In this document: one piece after another, positions 7,944-14,588 of the stretch | Layout of the letters: every line of letters begins with the position of its first letter | How positions within the stretch are numbered: the stretch's first letter is position 1 | DNA from: an uncultured Collinsella sp. | GTDB taxonomy: Bacteria; Actinomycetota; Coriobacteriia; Coriobacteriales; Coriobacteriaceae | Assembly (NCBI GenBank): GCA_958438125.1 | Contig: CAUBQN010000025.1 | Span: 1-18,880, forward strand | Reading direction: 5' to 3' | Length of the DNA: 18,880 nt | Notes under the pieces: generated by a model | What the model was told of the DNA's origin: nothing | The model's database searches: none | What the model saw: the letters and a program-made list of their open reading frames with translations, nothing else | Position numbers and translations under genes: made by a program

Positions 7944-8835
7944 GCCCAAGGAGACCAGCGGGCAACAGCCCGACTCCTCGTTTATCCAGCTCGATGATCC
8001 AAAGCAAAAGGGCGCCGCTTCGGCGGCGTCCACCTCTCGTCGCAAGGCGCTCCTCGGCGTTCTGACTGCTGCATGCACCATTCTGATCGTCGTCTCGCTG
8101 GGTTTCGTCCATCCTTCCACAAGCGGTGCCTGGTCCATCGACTGGATCATTCAGACCGTGACGGGGGAGAGCGTCGTTTCCAAGGATGACAATGGGTCTG
8201 GCTCGTCTACCGCTTCGGGCGAGGCCAGTTCCAAGGATTCCAAATCTTCGGATGCTGCAAAAGATGAGTCCAAGGGCTCGAACGACGCCAAGGATGATTA
8301 CGAGTCTTCGGACAAGGAATCGGACAAAAACTCGGATAGCAAGAAGTCCGAGGACCAGGACGGCAAGAAGTCTGGCGATAAATCCGCTGCCCAGAATACG
8401 GGAGCCGGCGATACTTCCAAGGTGTCTGGTGGTGCTTCTTCGGGCGGTGGCCAGTCGTCTAATGGAGCCTCATCCTCTAATGGTGGAAACGCCTCCTCGG
8501 GCGGCCAGAGCGGCTCGCAGGAGTCCAACTACGTTACGGTGACGGTCTCGGTCACATCGAGCTCTGTGGGCAATCCTGTGTCCTCTGGTGGCACCTTTAC
8601 CTTTAACGAAGGCGCTACCGTCTACGATGCCCTGTGCGCGCTGGGCCTTTCTGTCAACGCACATGGCTCGTCGTACGGTACGTATGTCTCCGCGATTGGT
8701 GGTTTGGCCGAGAAACAGTACGGCGGCACGAGCGGCTGGATGTACTCCGTCAACGGCACAACGCCCATGACGGCCTGCAGTAACTACGTTCTCTCCAATG
8801 GCGACAACGTTGTTTGGTATTACGTAACGGGCTAG
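7933..8835 (+). CDS. Membrane-anchored single DUF4430 (transcobalamin-like C-terminal) domain protein
   Basis: The product is 300 residues from the ATG at 7933, which overlaps the end of the upstream gene by 11 bases; a GTG at 7924 is an alternative. AAGGG at about 7920-7924 is a possible Shine-Dalgarno, and translational coupling is likely. After a cytoplasmic N-terminus of about 35 residues there is one membrane helix (about 38-59), then a Ser/Lys/Asp/Gly-rich disordered stalk (about 80-198). The C-terminal DUF4430-type domain (about 199-300) has the family end motifs GWMYSVNG and SNGDNVVWYYV and is closer to consensus than the repeats of the upstream protein. DUF4430 is the beta domain of intrinsic factor and transcobalamins. 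It shares the riboswitch with its neighbour, so I infer a membrane-proximal partner that receives or presents corrinoid. It has no enzyme or transporter motif. Confidence 0.87.
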   Translation: MPDKPKETSGQQPDSSFIQLDDPKQKGAASAASTSRRKALLGVLTAACTILIVVSLGFVHPSTSGAWSIDWIIQTVTGESVVSKDDNGSGSSTASGEASSKDSKSSDAAKDESKGSNDAKDDYESSDKESDKNSDSKKSEDQDGKKSGDKSAAQNTGAGDTSKVSGGASSGGGQSSNGASSSNGGNASSGGQSGSQESNYVTVTVSVTSSSVGNPVSSGGTFTFNEGATVYDALCALGLSVNAHGSSYGTYVSAIGGLAEKQYGGTSGWMYSVNGTTPMTACSNYVLSNGDNVVWYYVTG

Positions 8836-8857
8836 AGGCCCCGACATAGCGCGCCAG

Positions 8858-8895
8858 ACGGGCGGTTCGGACCAACATCCGGACCGCCCGTTTTT
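8858..8895 (+). terminator. Strong intrinsic terminator of the riboswitch operon
   Basis: A 13-bp GC-rich stem pairs 8858-8870 with 8879-8891, with one G-U pair and an 8-base loop, and runs into a T-tract at 8891-8895. It closes the two-gene operon and excludes a third riboswitch-controlled gene downstream. Confidence 0.9.
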
Positions 8896-8934
8896 CATGC
8901 GAATGGGACTGGGTCGCCGGGTCTCTCTGCAAAC

Positions 8935-8969
8935 AAAAAAACCGGTTGGAACGGGAATTCCAACCGGTT
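8935..8969 (-). terminator. Intrinsic terminator of the GtrA gene at 8996-9403
   Basis: A perfect 12-bp stem pairs 8940-8951 with 8958-8969 around a 6-base loop. On the minus strand it is followed by the complement of an A-run at 8935-8941, giving a U-tract. It faces the terminator at 8858-8895. Confidence 0.88.
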
Positions 8970-8995
8970 ATACATTCAAGCAAATAGTGAATCGA

Positions 8996-9403
8996 CTACG
9001 ACCGTGCGCCCTCGAGGAAGAAGCGGCGGCTGAAGTAGTTGTACCAGGTGACGAGGAACGTGGCGATGGCCTTCATGGCCTGGTAGCCGATGCTCAAAAA
9101 CGTGACGCCCACAAACATATACAGGTCGTTGAGGCCCAGGCCGATCACCGACAGGATGGTGAAGATCGTGAACTCGCGCTTGCGGCTCATGCCTTCGCGG
9201 TGGTCGAACACGTACTTCATGCTGAGCCAGTAGTTGACCACGACGGACGTGATAAACGAGATCGTGGTGCTCATCAAAAAGTCGAGGTGGAACAGCTCGA
9301 CGAGCGCAATGAGCATGCCCCAGTCGATGCCAAAGGAGATAAGACCCACGACGGCAAACATGAGGAACTGCTTGGTATGAGGTTGTGCCAGCGCCTTGCG
9401 CAC
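8996..9403 (-). CDS. GtrA-family membrane protein 1
   Basis: The product is 135 residues from a GTG at 9403, with only a weak GGA upstream and no better in-frame start. It has four predicted membrane helices (about 12-34, 40-62, 80-100, 105-125), the usual size and topology of the GtrA/DPMS3 family. The family takes part in moving or presenting polyprenyl-phosphate-linked sugars for cell-surface polysaccharides. The cytoplasmic loop SMKYVFDHREGMSRKREF followed by LSVIGLGLND is almost the same as in the neighbour at 9623-10018, so the two are paralogues. No glycosyltransferase lies beside them in this window, although GtrA proteins usually pair with one. Confidence 0.87.
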   Translation of the reverse strand: MRKALAQPHTKQFLMFAVVGLISFGIDWGMLIALVELFHLDFLMSTTISFITSVVVNYWLSMKYVFDHREGMSRKREFTIFTILSVIGLGLNDLYMFVGVTFLSIGYQAMKAIATFLVTWYNYFSRRFFLEGARS

Positions 9404-9500
9404 GTAATCACATCCAATGCGTTGATGAATCGAGCAGAGGATACTTTAGAGCTTTTACAAGGGAAACGTAAGGTCTTTGCCAAGAACTATATGAACTCGC

Positions 9501-9539
9501 CAAATTTTCAAGAGCTAATCCGCAAACGTTGAAAATTTG
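9501..9539. repeat. 11-bp inverted repeat between the two GtrA genes
   Basis: CAAATTTTCAA (9501-9511) is perfectly complementary to TTGAAAATTTG (9529-9539) across a 17-base spacer. It is AT-rich in a GC-rich region and lies about 100 bases upstream of the GtrA 1 start. It could be an operator for a dimeric regulator. Confidence 0.55.
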
Positions 9540-9556
9540 CCCGTAAACGAGCGACA

Positions 9557-9596
9557 CCCACGGACGATACTGCGCTGAGTGCGCGTCGTCCGTGGG
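9557..9596. terminator. Hairpin after GtrA 2, possible weak terminator
   Basis: An 11-bp stem pairs 9557-9567 with 9586-9596, with a further GCGC/GCGC stem inside the loop. On the minus strand it lies 26 bases past the GtrA 2 stop but lacks a U-tract, so it may be an attenuator or an mRNA-end stabiliser. Confidence 0.5.
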
Positions 9597-9622
9597 CGCC
9601 GTAATGCTGCAGGGGTTTCGAG

Positions 9623-10018
9623 CTATTTTGTCTCGTCGCCCTCCAGGAAGATTTTTCGGGTCACAAAGTTGTAGACCATGACAAGCGCGGTGGCGCAGAT
9701 CTTGGCGATATTGGCCTCGAGTCCCAGGCCGGCGTTGAGCGCCAGCACGATGCCGTCGTTGAGCACCAAACCGATCACGGACAGCACGACAAAGATGATG
9801 AACTCGCGGCGGCGGCTCATGCCTTCCTTGTGCGCAAACACGTACTTCATGCTTGCGAGGTAGTTAAAGATGAGCGAGATGATAAAGCCGCTGGTGTTGG
9901 CGATTAGGATGTTGAGGCCCAGACCGTAGTGGAGCAGATTCATAATGCCAAAGTCGATAACCGTGGCAATGACACCGACGACGCCAAATTTCATGATCTG
10001 CGCAAGGAGCTTTTGCAT
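9623..10018 (-). CDS. GtrA-family membrane protein 2
   Basis: The product is 131 residues from the ATG at 10018, preceded by GCAGG five bases away. A TTG at 10081 would add 21 residues without a membrane or conserved feature. Four predicted membrane helices and the conserved loop SMKYVFAHKEGMSRRREF mark the GtrA family, which assists lipid-linked sugar handling at the membrane. It ends with a basic region (TRKIFLEG), also seen at the end of GtrA 1 (SRRFFLEG). It lies 78 bases downstream of fbp on the same strand with no clear terminator between them, so read-through from fbp is possible. Confidence 0.87.
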   Translation of the reverse strand: MQKLLAQIMKFGVVGVIATVIDFGIMNLLHYGLGLNILIANTSGFIISLIFNYLASMKYVFAHKEGMSRRREFIIFVVLSVIGLVLNDGIVLALNAGLGLEANIAKICATALVMVYNFVTRKIFLEGDETK

Positions 10019-10096
10019 GGTACCTGCCTTAGGGTGGCGCGGGGACGCCGTGGGGATGACAAACTCAGCAAGTTTAGCCAATCCCCGCGGGTGGGG

Positions 10097-12013
10097 CTAG
10101 ACGCGCTCTTCGATAGCACCGTTTCTATATGCATCGAGCAGCTGGCACAGATCCTGGATCTGGCTGCGAATCTTGGCGCCAGTATCGGTGTCGCTCACCA
10201 TGCGGCGACGATCCGCTTGGTCAAAACGGTTGGTCTCGCTTTCGATGTCCACGTTGCGCGTGAGTGCCTCGGCAACCGTCGTAAAGGCCCGGTGCGACTT
10301 GAGGCGGCAGCCGCGCGAGCTCGAGATGAGCGTATAGCCGGCGATGCCCGTCTTGGGATGGTAAGCGCGGCAGAAGCCGCCATCGATGACCAGCAGCTTG
10401 CCCTCGGCGCGGATGGGCTGCTCGCCCTTGGTGGTTTTAACGGGCGTGTGGCCGTTGATGATGTGGCCGGTCGGCGAGCATGCCATGGGCGCGACGCCAA
10501 ACTCGCGCATGATATCATCGCAGACCGAGGGCGACTTGGTAAGCGTAAAGTACGGGTCCATCGGCTCGACCCAGGTGCTCTTATCGGCGATATAGGCGCG
10601 CTCAAAGGTACGCACCAGGCGTCCGCTGGCGGGTGAATTGAAGCCAATCCACAGGTACCACATCCAGTCGAGGGCATCGCGGTCGCCCACGCGCCACGCG
10701 CGGCGGGCGATGTGGTCGCAAAAATCGAGATAATCGCGGCCAGCGTGCCAGGTGCCCAGGCAGTTCATGCTGCTGAAGGTGCCGTCTTCGTTGAGTGGAA
10801 CGCAGCCGTGGAAGAGCAGGTTGCCGTTGGCGACCTTGTACATCGAGCCGTGGGTGTAGAGGAAATCGATATGGCGATGCAGGTGATCGGCGGTGACAAA
10901 CTCGGACACGAGCTTGTCGATGATGTGCTGCTCCTGAGACGTGAGCGTGTAGGGGTCCGCCGGGTCGACGGTGGGGAAGTCGTTGGTCGTGAGCGGCCAC
11001 ACGCTGCCGTCGGCGAGCGTGACCGTGCCGGTGTCGTGGTCGATCTTGTCGAGTAACAGGCGGTCGGTCATATCGAACTCGGGGTGGCGCTGGATAATCT
11101 GGCCCTCGAGCTTAAAGAGCAGCACGTTGATGGCCTTGATCAGCGGGGTGATGGACTCACCGGCGGTGTAGGTGGCATCGGCAAAGGCGACAAGCTCACG
11201 CAGCGAGATGCCGTAGTCGTTCTCCAGGATCTCGTAGTTGTCGTAGCGTAGGTTGTTGCGCAACACCGTGGCGATGCAGGCGGGCTCACCGGCCGCAGCG
11301 CCCATCCACAGCAGGTCGTGGTTGCCCCACTGGATGTCGAGCGAATGGTAGGTGAGCAGACGGTCCATAATCTTGGCCGCGCCGCCGCCGCGGTCGAAGA
11401 TGTCGCCCACCAGGTGCAGGTGGTCGACGGCCAGCCGCTTGATGAGCGAGGCGAGCGACTCGATAAAGTCGTCGGCGCTGGCGGTCTCCAGGATGGACTC
11501 CACGATGCGCTCGTGATAGCGCACGCGATAGTTATTCTCGTCCGGGTGCGTGTGCAACAACTCGTCGATGATATAGGCGTAGTCGCGCGGGATGGCCTTA
11601 CGCACCTTGGAGCGCGTGTAGCGGCTTGAAAGTGAGCGAGCGACCATGATGAGCTGGTCAAGCATCGTCTTGTACCAGGTGGGCGAGTCCTCGCGCCGGC
11701 TGCGGACCAGGTCGATCTTCTCGCGCGGGTAGTAGATGAGCGTACACAGCTCGCCCTTTTCGTCAAAGGAGAGCGTGTCGCCAAAGATCTCGTCGACATG
11801 TTCGCGCACGACGCCCGAGCAGTTGTTGAGGATGTGCATAAAGGCTTCGTACTCGCCATGCACGTCGCTCATAAAATGCTCGGTGCCCTTGGGTAGGTTG
11901 AGGATGGCCGAGAGGTTGATAATTTCGGTAAATGCGGATTGTTCGGTGGGGAACTGTCTCGACAGCAGGCGCAGATACTTAAAGTCTTGCGGATTGCGAT
12001 CGAATGCGACCAT
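10097..12013 (-). CDS. fbp: Fructose-1,6-bisphosphatase, class III
   Basis: The product is 638 residues from the ATG at 12013, chosen because AAGG lies seven bases upstream (within GGAAGGTG) and the next in-frame start upstream has no such site. Class III FBPases hydrolyse fructose 1,6-bisphosphate to fructose 6-phosphate in gluconeogenesis. They are unrelated to the E. coli Fbp/GlpX types and have a calcineurin-like metallophosphoesterase core. Metal-site motifs are visible in order: SDVHGE (49-54), GDIFDRG (about 203), GNHD (about 230) and NGHTP (about 519), followed by VIDGGF. Length and order match the family, about 640-670 residues. The leader carries a perfect inverted repeat at 12041-12070. 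Confidence 0.96.
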   Translation of the reverse strand: MVAFDRNPQDFKYLRLLSRQFPTEQSAFTEIINLSAILNLPKGTEHFMSDVHGEYEAFMHILNNCSGVVREHVDEIFGDTLSFDEKGELCTLIYYPREKIDLVRSRREDSPTWYKTMLDQLIMVARSLSSRYTRSKVRKAIPRDYAYIIDELLHTHPDENNYRVRYHERIVESILETASADDFIESLASLIKRLAVDHLHLVGDIFDRGGGAAKIMDRLLTYHSLDIQWGNHDLLWMGAAAGEPACIATVLRNNLRYDNYEILENDYGISLRELVAFADATYTAGESITPLIKAINVLLFKLEGQIIQRHPEFDMTDRLLLDKIDHDTGTVTLADGSVWPLTTNDFPTVDPADPYTLTSQEQHIIDKLVSEFVTADHLHRHIDFLYTHGSMYKVANGNLLFHGCVPLNEDGTFSSMNCLGTWHAGRDYLDFCDHIARRAWRVGDRDALDWMWYLWIGFNSPASGRLVRTFERAYIADKSTWVEPMDPYFTLTKSPSVCDDIMREFGVAPMACSPTGHIINGHTPVKTTKGEQPIRAEGKLLVIDGGFCRAYHPKTGIAGYTLISSSRGCRLKSHRAFTTVAEALTRNVDIESETNRFDQADRRRMVSDTDTGAKIRSQIQDLCQLLDAYRNGAIEERV

Positions 12014-12040
12014 GAAACACCTTCCGATGGGGTTGGTAAA

Positions 12041-12070
12041 ACTGATAAACAGCGTCAAACGTTTATCAGT
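12041..12070. promoter_or_regulatory. 10-10-10 perfect inverted repeat in the fbp leader
   Basis: ACTGATAAAC (12041-12050) and GTTTATCAGT (12061-12070) are perfect reverse complements with a 10-base spacer, 28 to 57 bases upstream of the fbp start. It could be an operator for a dimeric regulator (arm centres two helical turns apart) or a hairpin at the 5' end of the fbp mRNA. Confidence 0.65.
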
Positions 12071-12296
12071 ATGCGCCGCTTTTGTTTCGATTGGGGGTGG
12101 GAGGTCGAATTGTTGGCCGAACGGTTTGGTAAATCGATTTAGTTGAGGTAGATGTGTTGGTCGGGTGGAGACGACAGAAGGTGTTTTCTCAGATATTTAT
12201 GCGTGGAGCCGGTGGAGACGATGGTGGTAAAGATGTTCGCTATTTTTGGTTCGATTTGGTAAATAGTGGACATATGTACCGTATGTAGGCCCACTG

Positions 12297-12305
12297 TGCG
12301 ATAAT
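12297..12305 (+). promoter_or_regulatory. Extended -10 promoter for the DegV gene
   Basis: TGCGATAAT gives an extended -10 (TGnGATAAT) about 28 bases before the ATG at 12334, predicting a leader of about 22 bases. No good -35 is seen, as is usual for extended -10 promoters. The same TGTGCGATAAT appears before metG. Confidence 0.5.
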
Positions 12306-12333
12306 TTGCGCAGCAATGAGTAAGGAGCCTCAT

Positions 12334-13224
12334 ATGAGTGATTTTGTCCTGACCTGTGAATCCGCCGCCGACCGAACCCGTGAGTTCTTTGCGTCGCGCA
12401 ATATTCCTGTCGTGTGTTTTCATTACGAGATCGACGATGTTGTCTATACGGACGATCTGTATCAGTCGATTACGCCGGACAAGTTTTTTGCCCAGATTGC
12501 CGCGGGCGCCATGCCCAAGACGTCTCAGGTGAGCGTGGGTGAGTACGAGGAGTTTTGGGAGCCGTTTGTTGCCGAGGGTAAAGACGTGCTGCACCTGACG
12601 TTGTCGTCGGGTATTTCGGGCACGTATGGATCGGCCTGCGTTGCGGCGCAGATGCTCGCGGATCGCTATCCCCAGGGCGGCAAGGTGCGCGTCATCGATT
12701 CGCTGGCGGCGTCTTCGGGCTTTGGCCTGTTGCTGGAATATGCCGCCGACGTGCGCGATAGTGGGGCTTCACTCGACGAGACGGCTGCCTGGATCGAGGA
12801 GCACAAACTCAACCTGCATCACTGGTTCTTCTCGACCGATCTGTCGAGCTACCTACGAGGCGGTCGCATTTCGGCTGCGAGTGCGATCATCGGCACGGCG
12901 CTTAAGATTTGCCCGCTTATGACGGTCGATTGCGACGGCAAGCTGTCGCCACGTGAGAAGATTCGCACTAAGAAGCGCGCGATTTCCGAGATGGCTAAGA
13001 CCATGATGGCACACGTACAGGACGGTGCGGATTATTCGGGTAAGTGCATCATGTCGCACTCGGCGTGCCGCGAGGATGCCGAGGCAGTTGCGGCGCTGAT
13101 TGAGGAACAGGTTCCGCAGCTTAAAGGCAAGATTGAGATCAATGATATCGGTACTCTGATTGGCTCGCATACCGGACCTGGTACGGTGGCGCTCTTCTTT
13201 ATGGGCGACAAGCGCGTGGATTAA
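12334..13224 (+). CDS. DegV/FakB family fatty-acid-binding protein
   Basis: The product is 296 residues from the ATG at 12334, which has AAGGAG at 12322-12327 six bases upstream; an ATG at 12316 would put that site inside the gene. DegV/FakB proteins bind a fatty acid in a buried cavity and present it to the FakA kinase, giving acyl-phosphate for phospholipid synthesis. Family motifs are visible: an N-terminal LTCESAAD in place of the usual D-S-T/S, TSQVS (63-67), SSGISGTYGSA (91-101), VIDSLAASSGFG (120-131) and YLRGGRIS (173-180), ending in a glycine-rich GPGTVALFFMG. No fakA is seen nearby. The gene appears monocistronic, with its own promoter and terminator. Confidence 0.95.
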   Translation: MSDFVLTCESAADRTREFFASRNIPVVCFHYEIDDVVYTDDLYQSITPDKFFAQIAAGAMPKTSQVSVGEYEEFWEPFVAEGKDVLHLTLSSGISGTYGSACVAAQMLADRYPQGGKVRVIDSLAASSGFGLLLEYAADVRDSGASLDETAAWIEEHKLNLHHWFFSTDLSSYLRGGRISAASAIIGTALKICPLMTVDCDGKLSPREKIRTKKRAISEMAKTMMAHVQDGADYSGKCIMSHSACREDAEAVAALIEEQVPQLKGKIEINDIGTLIGSHTGPGTVALFFMGDKRVD

Positions 13225-13260
13225 CTTGGCTCATCACGTCGCTGCGTGATTGCTCAAACG

Positions 13261-13300
13261 AAAACGGCCCGCCTCACGTTTGTGGGGCGGGCCTTGCCGT
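13261..13300. terminator. Bidirectional terminator between converging genes
   Basis: A 12-bp stem pairs 13266-13277 with 13282-13293, with one G-U pair and a 4-base loop. It lies between the converging DegV gene and the TIM-barrel gene. The flanking T-rich bases are better on the minus strand (complement of GAAAAC) than on the plus strand. Confidence 0.8.
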
Positions 13301-13305
13301 TGCGG

Positions 13306-14397
13306 CTAGCGTTTCTTTCCGCGGAAGAAGAAGCCGTGCAGTGACGGCTTGAGGCCGCGGTTGGCGCGATGCTTCTCGACGCGCTCGTGGATCGAAGCGA
13401 CGCGCTCGATGACTTCGTCGGGAATTGGCACATCGGGATTCATGTTCTCGACCTGGCTGACCTCGGCGGCGGCGACCTGGTCGATAATGGGCACATCGTC
13501 GCGCGAGATGACAGGTGTGGCGTCTTCCTTCATCTTGCGATAACGCTGCATCATGTCGGTCTGTAGCTGCTGGGCCGAAGGCGGTGTCCAGATGATGGCG
13601 TTGGCGCCGGCGGCGATGGTTTCGCGGATGCTCTCGGGCGTCTTGCCGCCCGGTGCGATGAGCGGCAGGTTGGGATAGTGCTCGCGCAGCTCGCGCAGGA
13701 CCTGGGGCGTGTTTTTGCCGGCGGCGATGTTGAGAATCTTGGCTCCGGCGCGCACCTTGGCGTGAGCATCGTCGTCACAGCGAACGACCGTGGCGATGAC
13801 GGGGATGTCGGCGATATTGGTGATGTGCTCGACCATCTCGGCAGTGGCGGGGGAGTTGACCACGCAGCCCGCTGCGCCCTGCATCTCGGAGACAGCTGCC
13901 ATCTGCACGGAGCGCTTACCGGTCGTAGTTCCGCCGCCTACGCCCACAAAGACCGGGCACTCGGCGACGGTCAACAGCGCCTGCGTAATGGCCGGCTGCG
14001 GCGTGAAGGGGTAAACGGCAAAGACAGCATCGGCATTGGAGTTGCGGATGACGGCCACGTCGGTGGTGTAAATGAGCGACTTGATGCGTCGACCGAAGAG
14101 CGTAAAGCCGCTGGCCTCCTCGATCTCGTCGGGCATGCGAAGGGCCGCCTTGCGCAAACGCCCGTCGATGGGCAGCGGTTCCATGGGGAGTAGTCCGTTG
14201 GGGGTCACGGCTACCTGGGGCTCGGTGAACTCGTCTGCGAGCTCGACCTCGGAGAAATCGACCGAGGCGACGATGTCCTCGTGAACCTCGGCGGGCACAT
14301 CGATGGGAGCTTGGTCGTTTGCCGCGGCAGGCGTGTCGAAGGAGCTGGTGCCGACGAAGGCGTCGACGCGCTCATTTAGATCGTTGAGGGTATCCAT
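13306..14397 (-). CDS. Putative TIM-barrel (aldolase-type) protein of unknown function
   Basis: The product is 363 residues from the ATG at 14397. The first 70 residues are acidic and low in complexity. Residues of about 90-300 alternate hydrophobic strands and helices as in a (beta/alpha)8 barrel. Glycine-rich turns are GVGGGTTTGKRS (152-163), APGGKTPESI (248-257) and GANAIIWTPPS (264-274); the last two resemble the C-terminal phosphate-binding loops of KDPG-aldolase or epimerase-type barrels. The GxxxxGK-like stretch is followed by Arg, not Ser/Thr, so it is not a standard P-loop. The C-terminus is very basic (FFFRGKKR). I do not recognise a specific enzyme. No Shine-Dalgarno is seen, and a -10-like TAGAAT sits about 9 bases before the ATG, so the mRNA may be leaderless. 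Confidence 0.75.
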   Translation of the reverse strand: MDTLNDLNERVDAFVGTSSFDTPAAANDQAPIDVPAEVHEDIVASVDFSEVELADEFTEPQVAVTPNGLLPMEPLPIDGRLRKAALRMPDEIEEASGFTLFGRRIKSLIYTTDVAVIRNSNADAVFAVYPFTPQPAITQALLTVAECPVFVGVGGGTTTGKRSVQMAAVSEMQGAAGCVVNSPATAEMVEHITNIADIPVIATVVRCDDDAHAKVRAGAKILNIAAGKNTPQVLRELREHYPNLPLIAPGGKTPESIRETIAAGANAIIWTPPSAQQLQTDMMQRYRKMKEDATPVISRDDVPIIDQVAAAEVSQVENMNPDVPIPDEVIERVASIHERVEKHRANRGLKPSLHGFFFRGKKR

Positions 14398-14406
14398 GGA
14401 GGCTCG

Positions 14407-14412
14407 ATTCTA
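14407..14412 (-). promoter_or_regulatory. -10 element, possible leaderless start for the TIM-barrel gene
   Basis: TAGAAT on the minus strand ends 9 bases before the ATG at 14397. Transcription would start within about 2-3 bases of the start codon, which fits the lack of a Shine-Dalgarno. No good -35 is visible. Confidence 0.4.
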
Positions 14413-14550
14413 TGTGATGACGGCCGGTGCTATGCAGCCGGAATAGCGAATGCTAAATCGTTTGACGAGTTGATTTTTCCCCGCCGTGCCATCCGTTAGA
14501 CCGAAGGGCCGGCGAACGTGAAGGAGCTGTGGTGGCGGGTATCGAGGTGC

Positions 14551-14556
14551 TATCTT
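14551..14556 (+). promoter_or_regulatory. -10 element of the small membrane protein gene
   Basis: TATCTT at 14551-14556, in the context GGTGCTATCTT, lies 32 bases before the ATG at 14589. The similar GGCGCTATCCT precedes the gene at 18230. Confidence 0.35.
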
Positions 14557-14588
14557 GAAAGTCCCGTTTAAAAGAGAGGTGACGCGGT

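Larger units (their letters stand above)
12014..12333. other. Divergent intergenic region between fbp and the DegV gene
   Basis: This 320-base non-coding stretch holds the fbp leader with its inverted repeat (12041-12070), a 12-bp palindrome TAAATCGATTTA (12130-12141), three copies of TTGGTAAA (12033, 12126, 12256), an 11-base direct repeat GGTGGAGACGA (12164, 12211), and the DegV promoter candidate. On the minus strand CATACT immediately before the inverted repeat is a possible fbp -10. No convincing gene is seen; reading frames here are short or antisense. Confidence 0.6.

Noticed and set aside
5889..8150. 753-residue open frame on the minus strand
   Set aside because: It is antisense to the large surface protein, has low-complexity Arg/Leu-rich translation and no ribosome site, while the plus strand shows clear domains.
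12139..12594. 151-residue minus-strand frame covering the DegV promoter and 5' end
   Set aside because: It is antisense to a well-supported gene and has no family motif.
13910..13945. P-loop-like GGGTTTGKRS in the TIM-barrel protein
   Set aside because: The residue after GK is Arg rather than Ser/Thr, and no Walker B or NTPase context follows. It fits a glycine-rich barrel loop better.
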